This document shows positions 1-5,539 of a stretch of 11,989 bases of DNA, piece by piece (the first letter of the stretch is position 1; every line of letters starts with the position of its first letter). The notes below the pieces were generated by a model. It was not told the DNA's origin, did not search any database, and was given only the letters and a program-made list of their open reading frames with translations. This DNA comes from Chloracidobacterium sp. UBA7659. GTDB lineage: Bacteria > Acidobacteriota > Blastocatellia > Pyrinomonadales > Pyrinomonadaceae. The stretch spans positions 1,942 through 13,930 of the forward strand of contig DLHV01000059.1 of the NCBI GenBank assembly GCA_002483395.1, given 5' to 3'. The position numbers were made by a program, and so were the translations under genes.

Positions 1-737
1 CAAAATTTTTCCTCGGCCCGCTATTTGCGTTAATTGTCGTGAGCTCATCGGTATCCGCACAAGGACCGGTTGTTATATACGACCCTTTAATAAATGCGCC
101 GGAAAAGAATTTTACGGATGCCGACGAGCAGCTCGTTAAGACGAAGATCCTGCCGAAAGTTCGCGATAGGTGGAGCGATGACAGCAGTTGCGACGGCAGC
201 AATCTTACAGTCATCGGTGCCGTCGACGGTTCGTTTACATCGAAAGCTGCTGCCCAACGAGCCATCGTTTATGAGATGTGCCAGACTGGGAACGGTTTCG
301 CAAACAACGGGATCGCAGTGGTCGAGAACGGCAATGTGGTTGCGCATTTCGTCGCCGACGGCGGCTGGAACCTGGATGTTGTCCGCATTGCCGACATTAA
401 TAAGAACGGCTTTGACGAACTTGCCATCGAAACCGGCGGCGGCATGCACCAGGGCTACACGGGCAGCAGTTCGAACGTGATCGAGGTTTCGCCGACCTCC
501 GTCAAAAGCTTCGGAACTTTTCTCGTGTATTCCAATGAATGCGAAAGCCTAAGGGCAGTTGAATACTGCGACCGGAGCTACAAGATAACGGTTAAGCCGG
601 GACCGAAACCTGTCTTCTCACGTCAGAAGTACATTAATAAGGGCGACGACGAAAAGCCAAAATGGGTCGCCAGCGGCAAACCGCAGATCGCTAAAACCAT
701 CGCTGGAGCAGACACGAAATACACGCTTGTAAAATGA
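1..737 (+). CDS. Secreted hypothetical protein, 5' end truncated by window edge
   Basis: I do not recognise a named family. The open frame continues to the left edge from base 3, giving 244 visible residues. The first visible residues, KFFLGPLFALIVVSSSVSA, form a hydrophobic core ending in a VSA|Q signal-peptidase I-like site. The GTG at 39 therefore lies inside a signal peptide and is not the start; the true start is just outside the window. The mature part has four cysteines (contexts SSCDG, YEMCQ, NECES, EYCDR), which could form disulfides outside the cytoplasm. A loop DINKNGFDEL resembles the Asp-rich calcium loops of FG-GAP/VCBS-type repeats, but only one copy is seen. The stop codon overlaps the start of the next gene (ATGA at 734-737), so the two are probably translationally coupled. 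Export is well supported; function is unknown. Confidence 0.75.
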   Translation, partial: KFFLGPLFALIVVSSSVSAQGPVVIYDPLINAPEKNFTDADEQLVKTKILPKVRDRWSDDSSCDGSNLTVIGAVDGSFTSKAAAQRAIVYEMCQTGNGFANNGIAVVENGNVVAHFVADGGWNLDVVRIADINKNGFDELAIETGGGMHQGYTGSSSNVIEVSPTSVKSFGTFLVYSNECESLRAVEYCDRSYKITVKPGPKPVFSRQKYINKGDDEKPKWVASGKPQIAKTIAGADTKYTLVK

Positions 738-1378
738 AAATATACGACGTTACAGTACCGATCAGCGCAACCGTACCGATCTACGCCGGCGACCCGACGG
801 TCAGCCTCGCCGCCGCCAAATCGATTGCTAACGGCGATTCGGCTAATGTCTCGCGGATCAGCTTTGGCGTTCACACCGGCACGCACGTTGATGCGCCGAA
901 CCACTTTATCGACGGCGCAAAACGCGTCCACGAGATCGATCCTGAGAAGCTCGTCGGCCCGTGCCGCGTCGTTCAGGTACCGGATGGCGTTATCGCGATA
1001 GAGCCCGAACACGTCGGCGACATAACCGGAGTGTGCCGCGTCCTCTTTAAAACGCAGAACTCGGCATTTTGGGCGGAGCCGGAGAAGGGTTTTAGGACGG
1101 ATTTTACATACATCACACCAGCGACGGCGCAAATGTTAGTCATTGGCGGCGTTGTACTCGTCGGCATAGACTACCTTTCGATAGAAAAATCCGGCTCGCC
1201 CGGCCATCCGGTGCATATCACGCTGCTTGAGAAAGAGGTTGTTATTCTCGAAGGCGTTGACCTTCGCGATGTCCCGGCAGGCGACTATGGGATGATCTGC
1301 ATGCCGCTGAAATACATCGGTGCCGGCGGCGACGGCTCTCCGGCACGGACGATGCTCGTGGCAGAAACGCGAGTGTAA
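734..1378 (+). CDS. Cyclase/arylformamidase (KynB-like) family metal-dependent hydrolase
   Basis: The 214-residue product matches the length and layout of the cyclase family that includes bacterial kynurenine formamidase. The diagnostic metal-binding motif is HTGTHVDAPNHF at residues 47-58, with H47, H51, D53 and H57 as the expected divalent-metal ligands. The second family block, GIDYLSIEKSGSPGHPVH, lies at about 144-161, followed by LLEKEVVILEGVDL and DVPAGDYGMICMPLK. KynB hydrolyses N-formylkynurenine in tryptophan breakdown. No other kynurenine-pathway gene is visible, so the substrate is not assigned and no symbol is given. The ATG at 734 overlaps the upstream stop codon, and the N-terminus MKIYDVTVPIS aligns with the usual family start (D-[IV]-[ST]-x-P-[IL]). 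The protein is probably cytoplasmic, since no signal peptide is present. A strong hairpin starts three bases after the stop. Confidence 0.88.
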   Translation: MKIYDVTVPISATVPIYAGDPTVSLAAAKSIANGDSANVSRISFGVHTGTHVDAPNHFIDGAKRVHEIDPEKLVGPCRVVQVPDGVIAIEPEHVGDITGVCRVLFKTQNSAFWAEPEKGFRTDFTYITPATAQMLVIGGVVLVGIDYLSIEKSGSPGHPVHITLLEKEVVILEGVDLRDVPAGDYGMICMPLKYIGAGGDGSPARTMLVAETRV

Positions 1379-1380
1379 AC

Positions 1381-1410
1381 GAGCGTGCCGAACTAATAAG
1401 TTGCACGCTC
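1381..1410. repeat. Strong inverted repeat just after the cyclase gene
   Basis: GAGCGTGC (1381-1388) is perfectly complementary to GCACGCTC (1403-1410). Inside it, AACT (1391-1394) pairs with AGTT (1399-1402) around an AATA loop, leaving only CG (1389-1390) unpaired as a bulge. It begins three bases after the cyclase stop codon. No T tract follows on either strand, so it is not a standard intrinsic terminator. It could protect the 3' end of the upstream message, or be a processing site or protein-binding site between the cyclase and the alkyltransferase-like gene. Confidence 0.65.
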
Positions 1411-1438
1411 CATAACTGTCGCGTTTCCGCCCGTAATT

Positions 1439-1804
1439 ATGAATGTCAACGACAAGACATACCGCGAACGGGTTTACCATGTCGTCCGGCAGATTCCGCC
1501 CGGGCGCGTAATGACTTACGGCCAGCTTGCCGTCATCTTGGGCGAAGGCTACACAGCGCGAACGGTCGGCTACGTCATGCACGGTGCCGATTCGGAAAGA
1601 ATGCCGTGGCAGCGGGTTATCAATTCGCAGGGAAAATGCTCAACCGGAAGATTGACGATTCCGTTGAATCTGCAACAGGAATTGCTCGAAGCAGAAGGAA
1701 TTGAGTTCAATGCATCGGGCAAATGCGATCTAAATGCACTTCTCTGGTATCCCGAAGGCTTCGGGCCCGAAGAAGATCTTCAACCGAGCCTTTTGTCCTG
1801 GTAG
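1439..1804 (+). CDS. Alkyltransferase-like protein (MGMT family, Cys replaced by Trp)
   Basis: The 121-residue protein has the DNA-binding/active-site fold of O6-alkylguanine-DNA alkyltransferase without the N-terminal domain, the size of stand-alone alkyltransferase-like (ATL) proteins. Motifs are IPPGRVMTYGQLA (19-31, with the helix-turn-helix Tyr27), YTARTVGYVM (38-47, with R41 as the arginine finger) and PWQRVINSQG (56-65). The alkyl-accepting Cys of PCHRV is Trp57 and the following His is Gln58, so it cannot transfer an alkyl group to itself. By family knowledge, ATL proteins bind and flip O6-alkylguanine and pass the lesion to nucleotide excision repair. No clear Shine-Dalgarno sequence precedes the ATG. 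The start is chosen because KTYRERVYHVVRQIPPG begins where family members begin. The gene lies 60 bases after the cyclase and may be read from the same transcript or from a promoter of its own that I cannot see. Confidence 0.88.
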   Translation: MNVNDKTYRERVYHVVRQIPPGRVMTYGQLAVILGEGYTARTVGYVMHGADSERMPWQRVINSQGKCSTGRLTIPLNLQQELLEAEGIEFNASGKCDLNALLWYPEGFGPEEDLQPSLLSW

Positions 1805-1931
1805 TAGGTCGAGTATCGGTGTGTCCTATTCATGGGTAGCATTCCGAATTCGGAGCCCGTCGCGGTGCGTGCGTCGGTTTTCTTTGTGGTCGTTGCGACT
1901 CTCAAAAGTTGCACTTATTGGGTGAATTCAC

Positions 1932-1972
1932 GTGCAATATTGTTGCAATGATGGTACAATGTTGCGTGCAAT
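1932..1972 (+). repeat. Four phased GTGCAAT-like heptamers
   Basis: GTGCAAT (1932), TTGCAAT (1943), GTACAAT (1954) and GTGCAAT (1966) start 11, 11 and 12 bases apart, about one helical turn each. An inverted TTGCAC lies at 1909-1914, and the palindrome GTGAATTCAC abuts the first copy. A TTGACA hexamer follows six bases after the last copy. The spacing would place the sites on one face of the DNA, as in operator arrays or iterons. No known binding-site family was recognised. Chance in an A/T-rich spacer remains possible. Confidence 0.45.
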
Positions 1973-2065
1973 GGTCTTTGACAATCGATTCATGAGCAAA
2001 AAGCGTTAGGGCCCGAACTATTTTTTCGTTTGGAATCTATCGAGAAAGAGGCTTTCTGTCTCAAA

Positions 2066-2098
2066 ACGATACGCCAAAAAAGTTTTTTTGAAAATCGT
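2066..2098. repeat. A/T-rich nested inverted repeat
   Basis: ACGAT (2066-2070) pairs with ATCGT (2094-2098). Between them CAAAAAA (2075-2081) mirrors TTTTTTG (2084-2090) around a GT centre. The stem would be weak because it is nearly all A-T pairs. It could contribute to transcript ending between the convergent genes or simply mark a bent A-tract, but it lacks the GC stem of an intrinsic terminator. Confidence 0.35.
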
Positions 2099-2149
2099 GG
2101 GGATAAAGCTAAAAAATCGCCATAACCTCAATAAAAATGGTGGGTTACG

Positions 2150-2184
2150 TGTCCCACGATGGCATGGGACAAGGCTGGGACAAG
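2150..2184. repeat. TGTCCCA inverted pair plus direct copy
   Basis: TGTCCCA (2150-2156) and TGGGACA (2165-2171) form a perfect 7-bp inverted repeat with an 8-base spacer. A second direct copy, TGGGACAAG (2176-2184), repeats 2165-2173 exactly with an 11-base period. The arrangement is typical of a protein-binding site or a degenerate short repeat. No promoter close to it could be named, and it lies downstream of both flanking genes. Confidence 0.45.
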
Positions 2185-2198
2185 CCGGACAGCAATAG

Positions 2199-2238
2199 GG
2201 CGTTCGACGCCTTAAGTGGCCTATCTTCCCCACTTAAG
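2199..2238 (-). terminator. Hairpins overlapping the NAD kinase stop (weak terminator candidate)
   Basis: CTTAAGTGG (2211-2219) and CCACTTAAG (2230-2238) form a perfect 9-bp stem with a 10-base loop that contains the NAD kinase stop codon (2221-2223). Next to it, GGCGT (2199-2203) and ACGCC (2207-2211) can form a second small stem; the two share base 2211. No T run follows in the direction of NAD kinase transcription, so this may be a message-stabilising or rho-linked 3' structure and not an intrinsic terminator. Confidence 0.35.
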
Positions 2239-3096
2239 CTTATTTCTCAAAACATCGAAATAATTGCGGTTCGGCGGCCGCACGAGGTTAAATGTCATCT
2301 CGCTCTTGCGGATCAAAACACGATCGTTTACAGACATCGGGTACCCGATCTGGCCGTCAAGCGTCAGCACCACGCCTTCGTTCTCGTTGATAAGCTTCAA
2401 TTCGATCTCAGCCGTGTCCGGCACGACTATTGGCCGGTTTGTTAGAGTGAATGGGCAAATCGGCGTCAGGACGACGGCATTCATCGATGGATAGATTATC
2501 GGACCACCGGCGGAAAGGTTGTACGCGGTCGAACCGGTTGGCGACGAAACTATCAGGCCGTCGGCACGAAACGAATTGACGAAAAGCCCGTTAAGGTTTA
2601 CATCGATCTCGATAATTCTCGCCAGAGCAGCCTTATTAATGACAACGTCGTTCAGCACGCGTCCGCTCGCCAGAAGCTCTTCGCCGCGCCAATGGTCGGC
2701 CTGGAGCATTACTCGGCGATCTATCTCATATTCGCCGCCGAGTATCGCTTCGAGAGCGGGAAACAACTCCTCTATCCTGAACTCTGTGAGATAGCCCAGG
2801 CTGCCGTAATTGATCCCCAGCACCAGAACTTCGCAATCGCCGATAAGCCGGGAAGTCGAGATCATTGTCCCGTCGCCGCCGAGGACGATTATCAGGTCCG
2901 CGTCGAACTTGTCGTTTTCAACGACCTCGATGTCGCAAAGGGCCTTGTCCGGTTTTCCGACCTCGGCGAATAGCTTACCGACAAGTGTGACACCGCGTTT
3001 TTCTAACCACTCGGACAGTTCGCAAGCGGTTTGCCATGCCTCGGCGTGGTTCGGCTTCACAACTATCCCGACTGTTTTTATCTGTCTGTTGTTCAT
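2221..3096 (-). CDS. nadK: NAD kinase (ATP/polyphosphate:NAD+ 2'-phosphotransferase)
   Basis: The 291-residue cytosolic enzyme makes NADP+ from NAD+, the only de novo route to NADP(H). The family signature GGDGT is at residues 73-77 after VL, with D75 as the expected catalytic residue. Other family blocks are GINYGSLGYLTE (94-105), NDVVINK (149-155), the NAD-binding stretch FRADGLIVSSPTGSTAYNLS (176-195) continuing as AGGPIIYP, and LTLDGQ (244-249). Length agrees with bacterial NadK (about 270-300). The ATG at 3094-3096 places the conserved IKTVGIVVKP strand six residues in, as usual; no strong Shine-Dalgarno is visible. The gene stands alone, convergent with the alkyltransferase-like gene and divergent from the chaperone gene. 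All key motifs are intact. Confidence 0.96.
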   Translation of the reverse strand: MNNRQIKTVGIVVKPNHAEAWQTACELSEWLEKRGVTLVGKLFAEVGKPDKALCDIEVVENDKFDADLIIVLGGDGTMISTSRLIGDCEVLVLGINYGSLGYLTEFRIEELFPALEAILGGEYEIDRRVMLQADHWRGEELLASGRVLNDVVINKAALARIIEIDVNLNGLFVNSFRADGLIVSSPTGSTAYNLSAGGPIIYPSMNAVVLTPICPFTLTNRPIVVPDTAEIELKLINENEGVVLTLDGQIGYPMSVNDRVLIRKSEMTFNLVRPPNRNYFDVLRNKLKWGR

Positions 3097-3470
3097 AAAA
3101 CAGCGGCTTCAATTGGTTAATGATTGAACAAATGAACACAAACTGCAAGCGTTTTGGCAGCGGCATCAATGGTATCAAAACGAGCGTCGTGGACGAACAC
3201 AGGAAACTTTTACACATCGGGCTGCCGATCTTTGGGATATCGGCGTTTTTCGTTCTATTTAGAATAGACGAACCTATACGCGCTTCCCACGGTTAGATTT
3301 CGCGGGAAAATGCCGGACATCAGATTGACGATCCGTGCATCAAAACTAGTCGGATATTCGATGTTGATGTGCGCGGAATAACGGAAAGACATTGGCGCCG
3401 GGACTCTTTTTTGTTAGAATCGCAGTTTGTTCGTGCTGGCGATAAATTTCAATTGTACAGGTAATAAGAG
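3097..3470. other. Divergent non-coding region between NAD kinase and chaperone genes
   Basis: No gene is supported in this 374-base gap. It holds an inverted repeat GCCGAT (3224-3229)/ATCGGC (3239-3244) with a 9-base loop, and a 12-base near-palindrome TTCTATTTAGAA (3253-3264) that also pairs as CTATT/AATAG. A promoter for the + strand gene is proposed at 3392-3420. I found no clear promoter for NAD kinase on the - strand, although one is expected here. Confidence 0.6.
3392..3420 (+). promoter_or_regulatory. Sigma-70-type promoter with extended -10 for the chaperone gene
   Basis: A -35-like TTGGCG (3392-3397) is separated by 17 bases from TAGAAT (3415-3420), which carries an upstream TG at 3412-3413 (extended -10 form TGTTAGAAT). 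The hexamers match consensus at 4/6 and 5/6. Transcription would begin near 3427 and give a leader of about 44 bases before the ATG at 3471. This is a sequence-only prediction. Confidence 0.5.
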
Positions 3471-5465
3471 ATGTTAAAGTTTTTCAATCGTTTGGAAAAG
3501 ACGCGTAATTTCGTTCTTTTGGCTTTTTCCATCCTCATGGTGTTGAGCCTTGTCCTATTCTACAAACCCTCGGGCTCGACCGTCGGTGCCAATCTTGCGC
3601 GAAGCGAAGAAACGGCAGCAAAGGTTGCCGGCGAATACATAACCGTCGGCGAGGTCGTCCGGGAAAAGGAAAGATACAGCCGCTACAGCCAGGGGCCCTC
3701 ATTTCCAGCAAAAACAGTTCTGAGTTCGCTCATCAGCATGCGGATCGCACGTGTCGAAGCCGAGCGTTTGGGCCTGCGGGCTTCGGATGCAGAGGTTGCG
3801 GCCGACATCCGCAAACAATTCAAAAGCACAGACGGCAAGCCATTCGACCAAGCGGCTTACGAACAGAATGCTGCAGATCAGGCCGGCAGCGTCGCGGCAT
3901 TTGAAGAAACGATCCGCGACAGTCTGAGCGCTAATAAATTGCGGGCGTTTTTGTCGTCGGGCGTTACCGTCTCCGAAGAAGAGCTGCTCAACGATTTTCA
4001 GCGAAAGAACGCAAAATTCGACCTGTCATACGTATCCGTAAACAGCACGGAACTTGCCCAAACGATCACGCCATCGGATCAGGAACTTCGCGATTATTTC
4101 GAGAAGAACAAGCAGGCGTATTACATTGGCGTACCACAAAAGAAGATCCGCTATGTTTTCGTCAACACCGCGAAGATCGGCGAGAAACTCAGCATCAATG
4201 ATGCGGATCTGCGTGCTGAATACGACAAGCTTCCCGACGACAAGAAGATAGCCGGAGTGCTCGGCCAGGAGATAGTGTTCCGTGTGCCGAAACCGGACCT
4301 CGACCCAGAGATCTTTGGCAAGGCATCCTCCATCCATGAACGGCTTACAAGAGCCAGCCAGTTCGTGACGGAAACGGAATTTGCCGATATCGCCAAGGGC
4401 CAGTCCGAAAATCCGGCGACGGCAGCAAGCGGTGGTAAGCTGAAGGGACCTGTTCGCGAAAATCCGAACAATCCGACTGACCCGTACCAGCGTCTTATCA
4501 AAATGAAACCGGGTTCGATCACCGAACCGATCAGCTACCAGGGCCGGTATTTTATCCTTCGCCGCGGCGATGACGTGCCGAAATCGTTTGAAGAAGCGAA
4601 GAAGGAGTTGGAGGTCAGCATGCGAAACCGCCGCGCTTACGGCGTTGCCGCCGAGCTTGCACAAAAGGTTTCCGATTTGCTGAAGCAAAGCAAAGACGTG
4701 CAGAAGACAGCGGGCGAATTTGCGTCCCAGGCGAACATGAGCGTGACTGACATGGTTCGCGAAACAACATACATCAAACCAGGAGACGATGTTCCGAATA
4801 TCGGGACTTCCCCGCAATTCGAAGACGGTATTCTGGGCCTCGAAGCTCAAAACGATGTCGGCGATAAGATTCCGGTCCAAAACGGCTTCGCGATCCCGTT
4901 GCTTGTCGACAAAAAAGAGCCGCGCGATGCGGAATTTGACGAAGTTAAGGCCAAGGTCACTGAATCGGTAAAACTCGAAAAGGCCCGCGGGCAGGTTGAG
5001 GATATCGCCAAGCAAATCGCTGCCGGCGCAGCCTCGGTTTCGGCTCTTGCGGGCGCCGCTCAGGGCAAAAATCTTAAGGTTCTGGACGCTAAGAGCTTTG
5101 TCCTCGGTTCGCCGCTCGGAACCGGCCCGTCCGCTTCTACAAATGAAGCTCTAGAAGACGCCATTTTTGCGATGAAGGAGGGAGAGGTGACCAAAACACC
5201 TATAAACATCGGCGACAGTTGGATGATAGTCGGCGTAAACAAGCGTACAGAAGCCGACATGGTTGAATTTGCAAAAGACCGCGACCGCCTGATGGATGAA
5301 AAACTCGACCAAAAACGCGGCGAGGTATTTCAAGATTATTTGGCCTCCACCCGGCAAAAGCTAGAAACGTCCGGCAGCATTAAGATCTATGAAGATGCTC
5401 TGGCGAAGATCGATACGCCCGTTGGGCTGCCAGAGGGTTTCCCGGATCTGCCGACTCAGCAGTAG
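3471..5465 (+). CDS. Membrane-anchored peptidyl-prolyl isomerase/chaperone (SurA/PpiD/PrsA-like)
   Basis: The 664-residue product begins with a short basic cytoplasmic end (MLKFFNRLEKTRN) and one membrane segment at about residues 13-31, with no clear signal-peptidase site, so it should be held in the inner membrane with its bulk outside the cytoplasm. Residues about 48-165 form a SurA-like N-terminal chaperone helix bundle (KVAGEYITVGEVVREKERY, then helices rich in Glu/Arg). A parvulin-type rotamase domain spans about 260-366, with FADIAKGQSENPATAASGGK, KMKPGSITEPI and GRYFILRRGDD as the usual blocks. A second, degenerate parvulin-like stretch with AMKEGEVTKTPINIGDSWMI lies near 567-586. The likely role is folding of exported proteins, as for PpiD in E. 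coli; family knowledge, not shown here. A promoter lies upstream and a strong terminator follows, so it is probably a single-gene transcript. Exact subfamily is uncertain. Confidence 0.88.
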   Translation: MLKFFNRLEKTRNFVLLAFSILMVLSLVLFYKPSGSTVGANLARSEETAAKVAGEYITVGEVVREKERYSRYSQGPSFPAKTVLSSLISMRIARVEAERLGLRASDAEVAADIRKQFKSTDGKPFDQAAYEQNAADQAGSVAAFEETIRDSLSANKLRAFLSSGVTVSEEELLNDFQRKNAKFDLSYVSVNSTELAQTITPSDQELRDYFEKNKQAYYIGVPQKKIRYVFVNTAKIGEKLSINDADLRAEYDKLPDDKKIAGVLGQEIVFRVPKPDLDPEIFGKASSIHERLTRASQFVTETEFADIAKGQSENPATAASGGKLKGPVRENPNNPTDPYQRLIKMKPGSITEPISYQGRYFILRRGDDVPKSFEEAKKELEVSMRNRRAYGVAAELAQKVSDLLKQSKDVQKTAGEFASQANMSVTDMVRETTYIKPGDDVPNIGTSPQFEDGILGLEAQNDVGDKIPVQNGFAIPLLVDKKEPRDAEFDEVKAKVTESVKLEKARGQVEDIAKQIAAGAASVSALAGAAQGKNLKVLDAKSFVLGSPLGTGPSASTNEALEDAIFAMKEGEVTKTPINIGDSWMIVGVNKRTEADMVEFAKDRDRLMDEKLDQKRGEVFQDYLASTRQKLETSGSIKIYEDALAKIDTPVGLPEGFPDLPTQQ

Positions 5466-5483
5466 CAGAGTCTCAATAGACAG

Positions 5484-5532
5484 GGGCCGCGGGCGGCGAA
5501 CAGCGTTTCTGTTTTCGGCCCGTATTTTTTTT
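5484..5532 (+). terminator. Rho-independent terminator of the chaperone gene
   Basis: GGGCCG (5484-5489) pairs with CGGCCC (5516-5521), and inside it AACAG (5499-5503) pairs with CTGTT (5509-5513) around a CGTTT loop. Eight T residues follow at 5525-5532, three bases after the stem. It lies 18 bases after the stop and seven before the end of the convergent symporter gene. On the opposite strand no T run follows the stem, so it serves the + strand only. Confidence 0.8.
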
Positions 5533-5539
5533 GCGCGAA

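Larger units (their letters stand above)
1805..2220. other. Non-coding region between convergent genes
   Basis: This 416-base stretch lies between the alkyltransferase-like gene (+) and NAD kinase (-). I see no convincing gene in it. It holds a perfect 10-bp palindrome GTGAATTCAC (1922-1931), four phased heptamers (1932-1972), a TTGACA at 1978-1983 without a good -10, a short hairpin AGAAAG/CTTTCT (2043-2057), an A/T-rich inverted repeat (2066-2098), TGTCCCA-type repeats (2150-2184) and hairpins next to the NAD kinase stop. No classical terminator (GC stem plus T run) was found for either flanking gene. Confidence 0.6.

Noticed and set aside
39..41. GTG as the start of the first gene
   Set aside because: It lies inside a signal-peptide-like stretch whose frame is open to the left edge, so the real start is outside the window.
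1751..1781. Palindromes CCCGAAGGCTTCGGG and GAAGATCTTC near the end of the alkyltransferase-like gene
   Set aside because: They are within coding sequence, have no T run, and can be explained by codon choice; not called as a terminator.
1978..1983. TTGACA as a -35 box of a promoter
   Set aside because: No acceptable -10 hexamer lies 15-19 bases downstream and no gene follows on that strand; kept only as part of the heptamer finding.
2043..2057. AGAAAG/CTTTCT hairpin as terminator of the alkyltransferase-like gene
   Set aside because: The stem is short with a 3-base loop, and the T run is 25 bases away.
2018..2233. Small - strand open frame of 71 codons after NAD kinase
   Set aside because: It overlaps the NAD kinase 3' end, runs through A/T tracts and hairpins, and has no visible ribosome site or recognisable motif.
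4026..5015. Long open frame (329 codons) on the - strand
   Set aside because: It is fully antisense to the chaperone gene and its translation shows no family motif.
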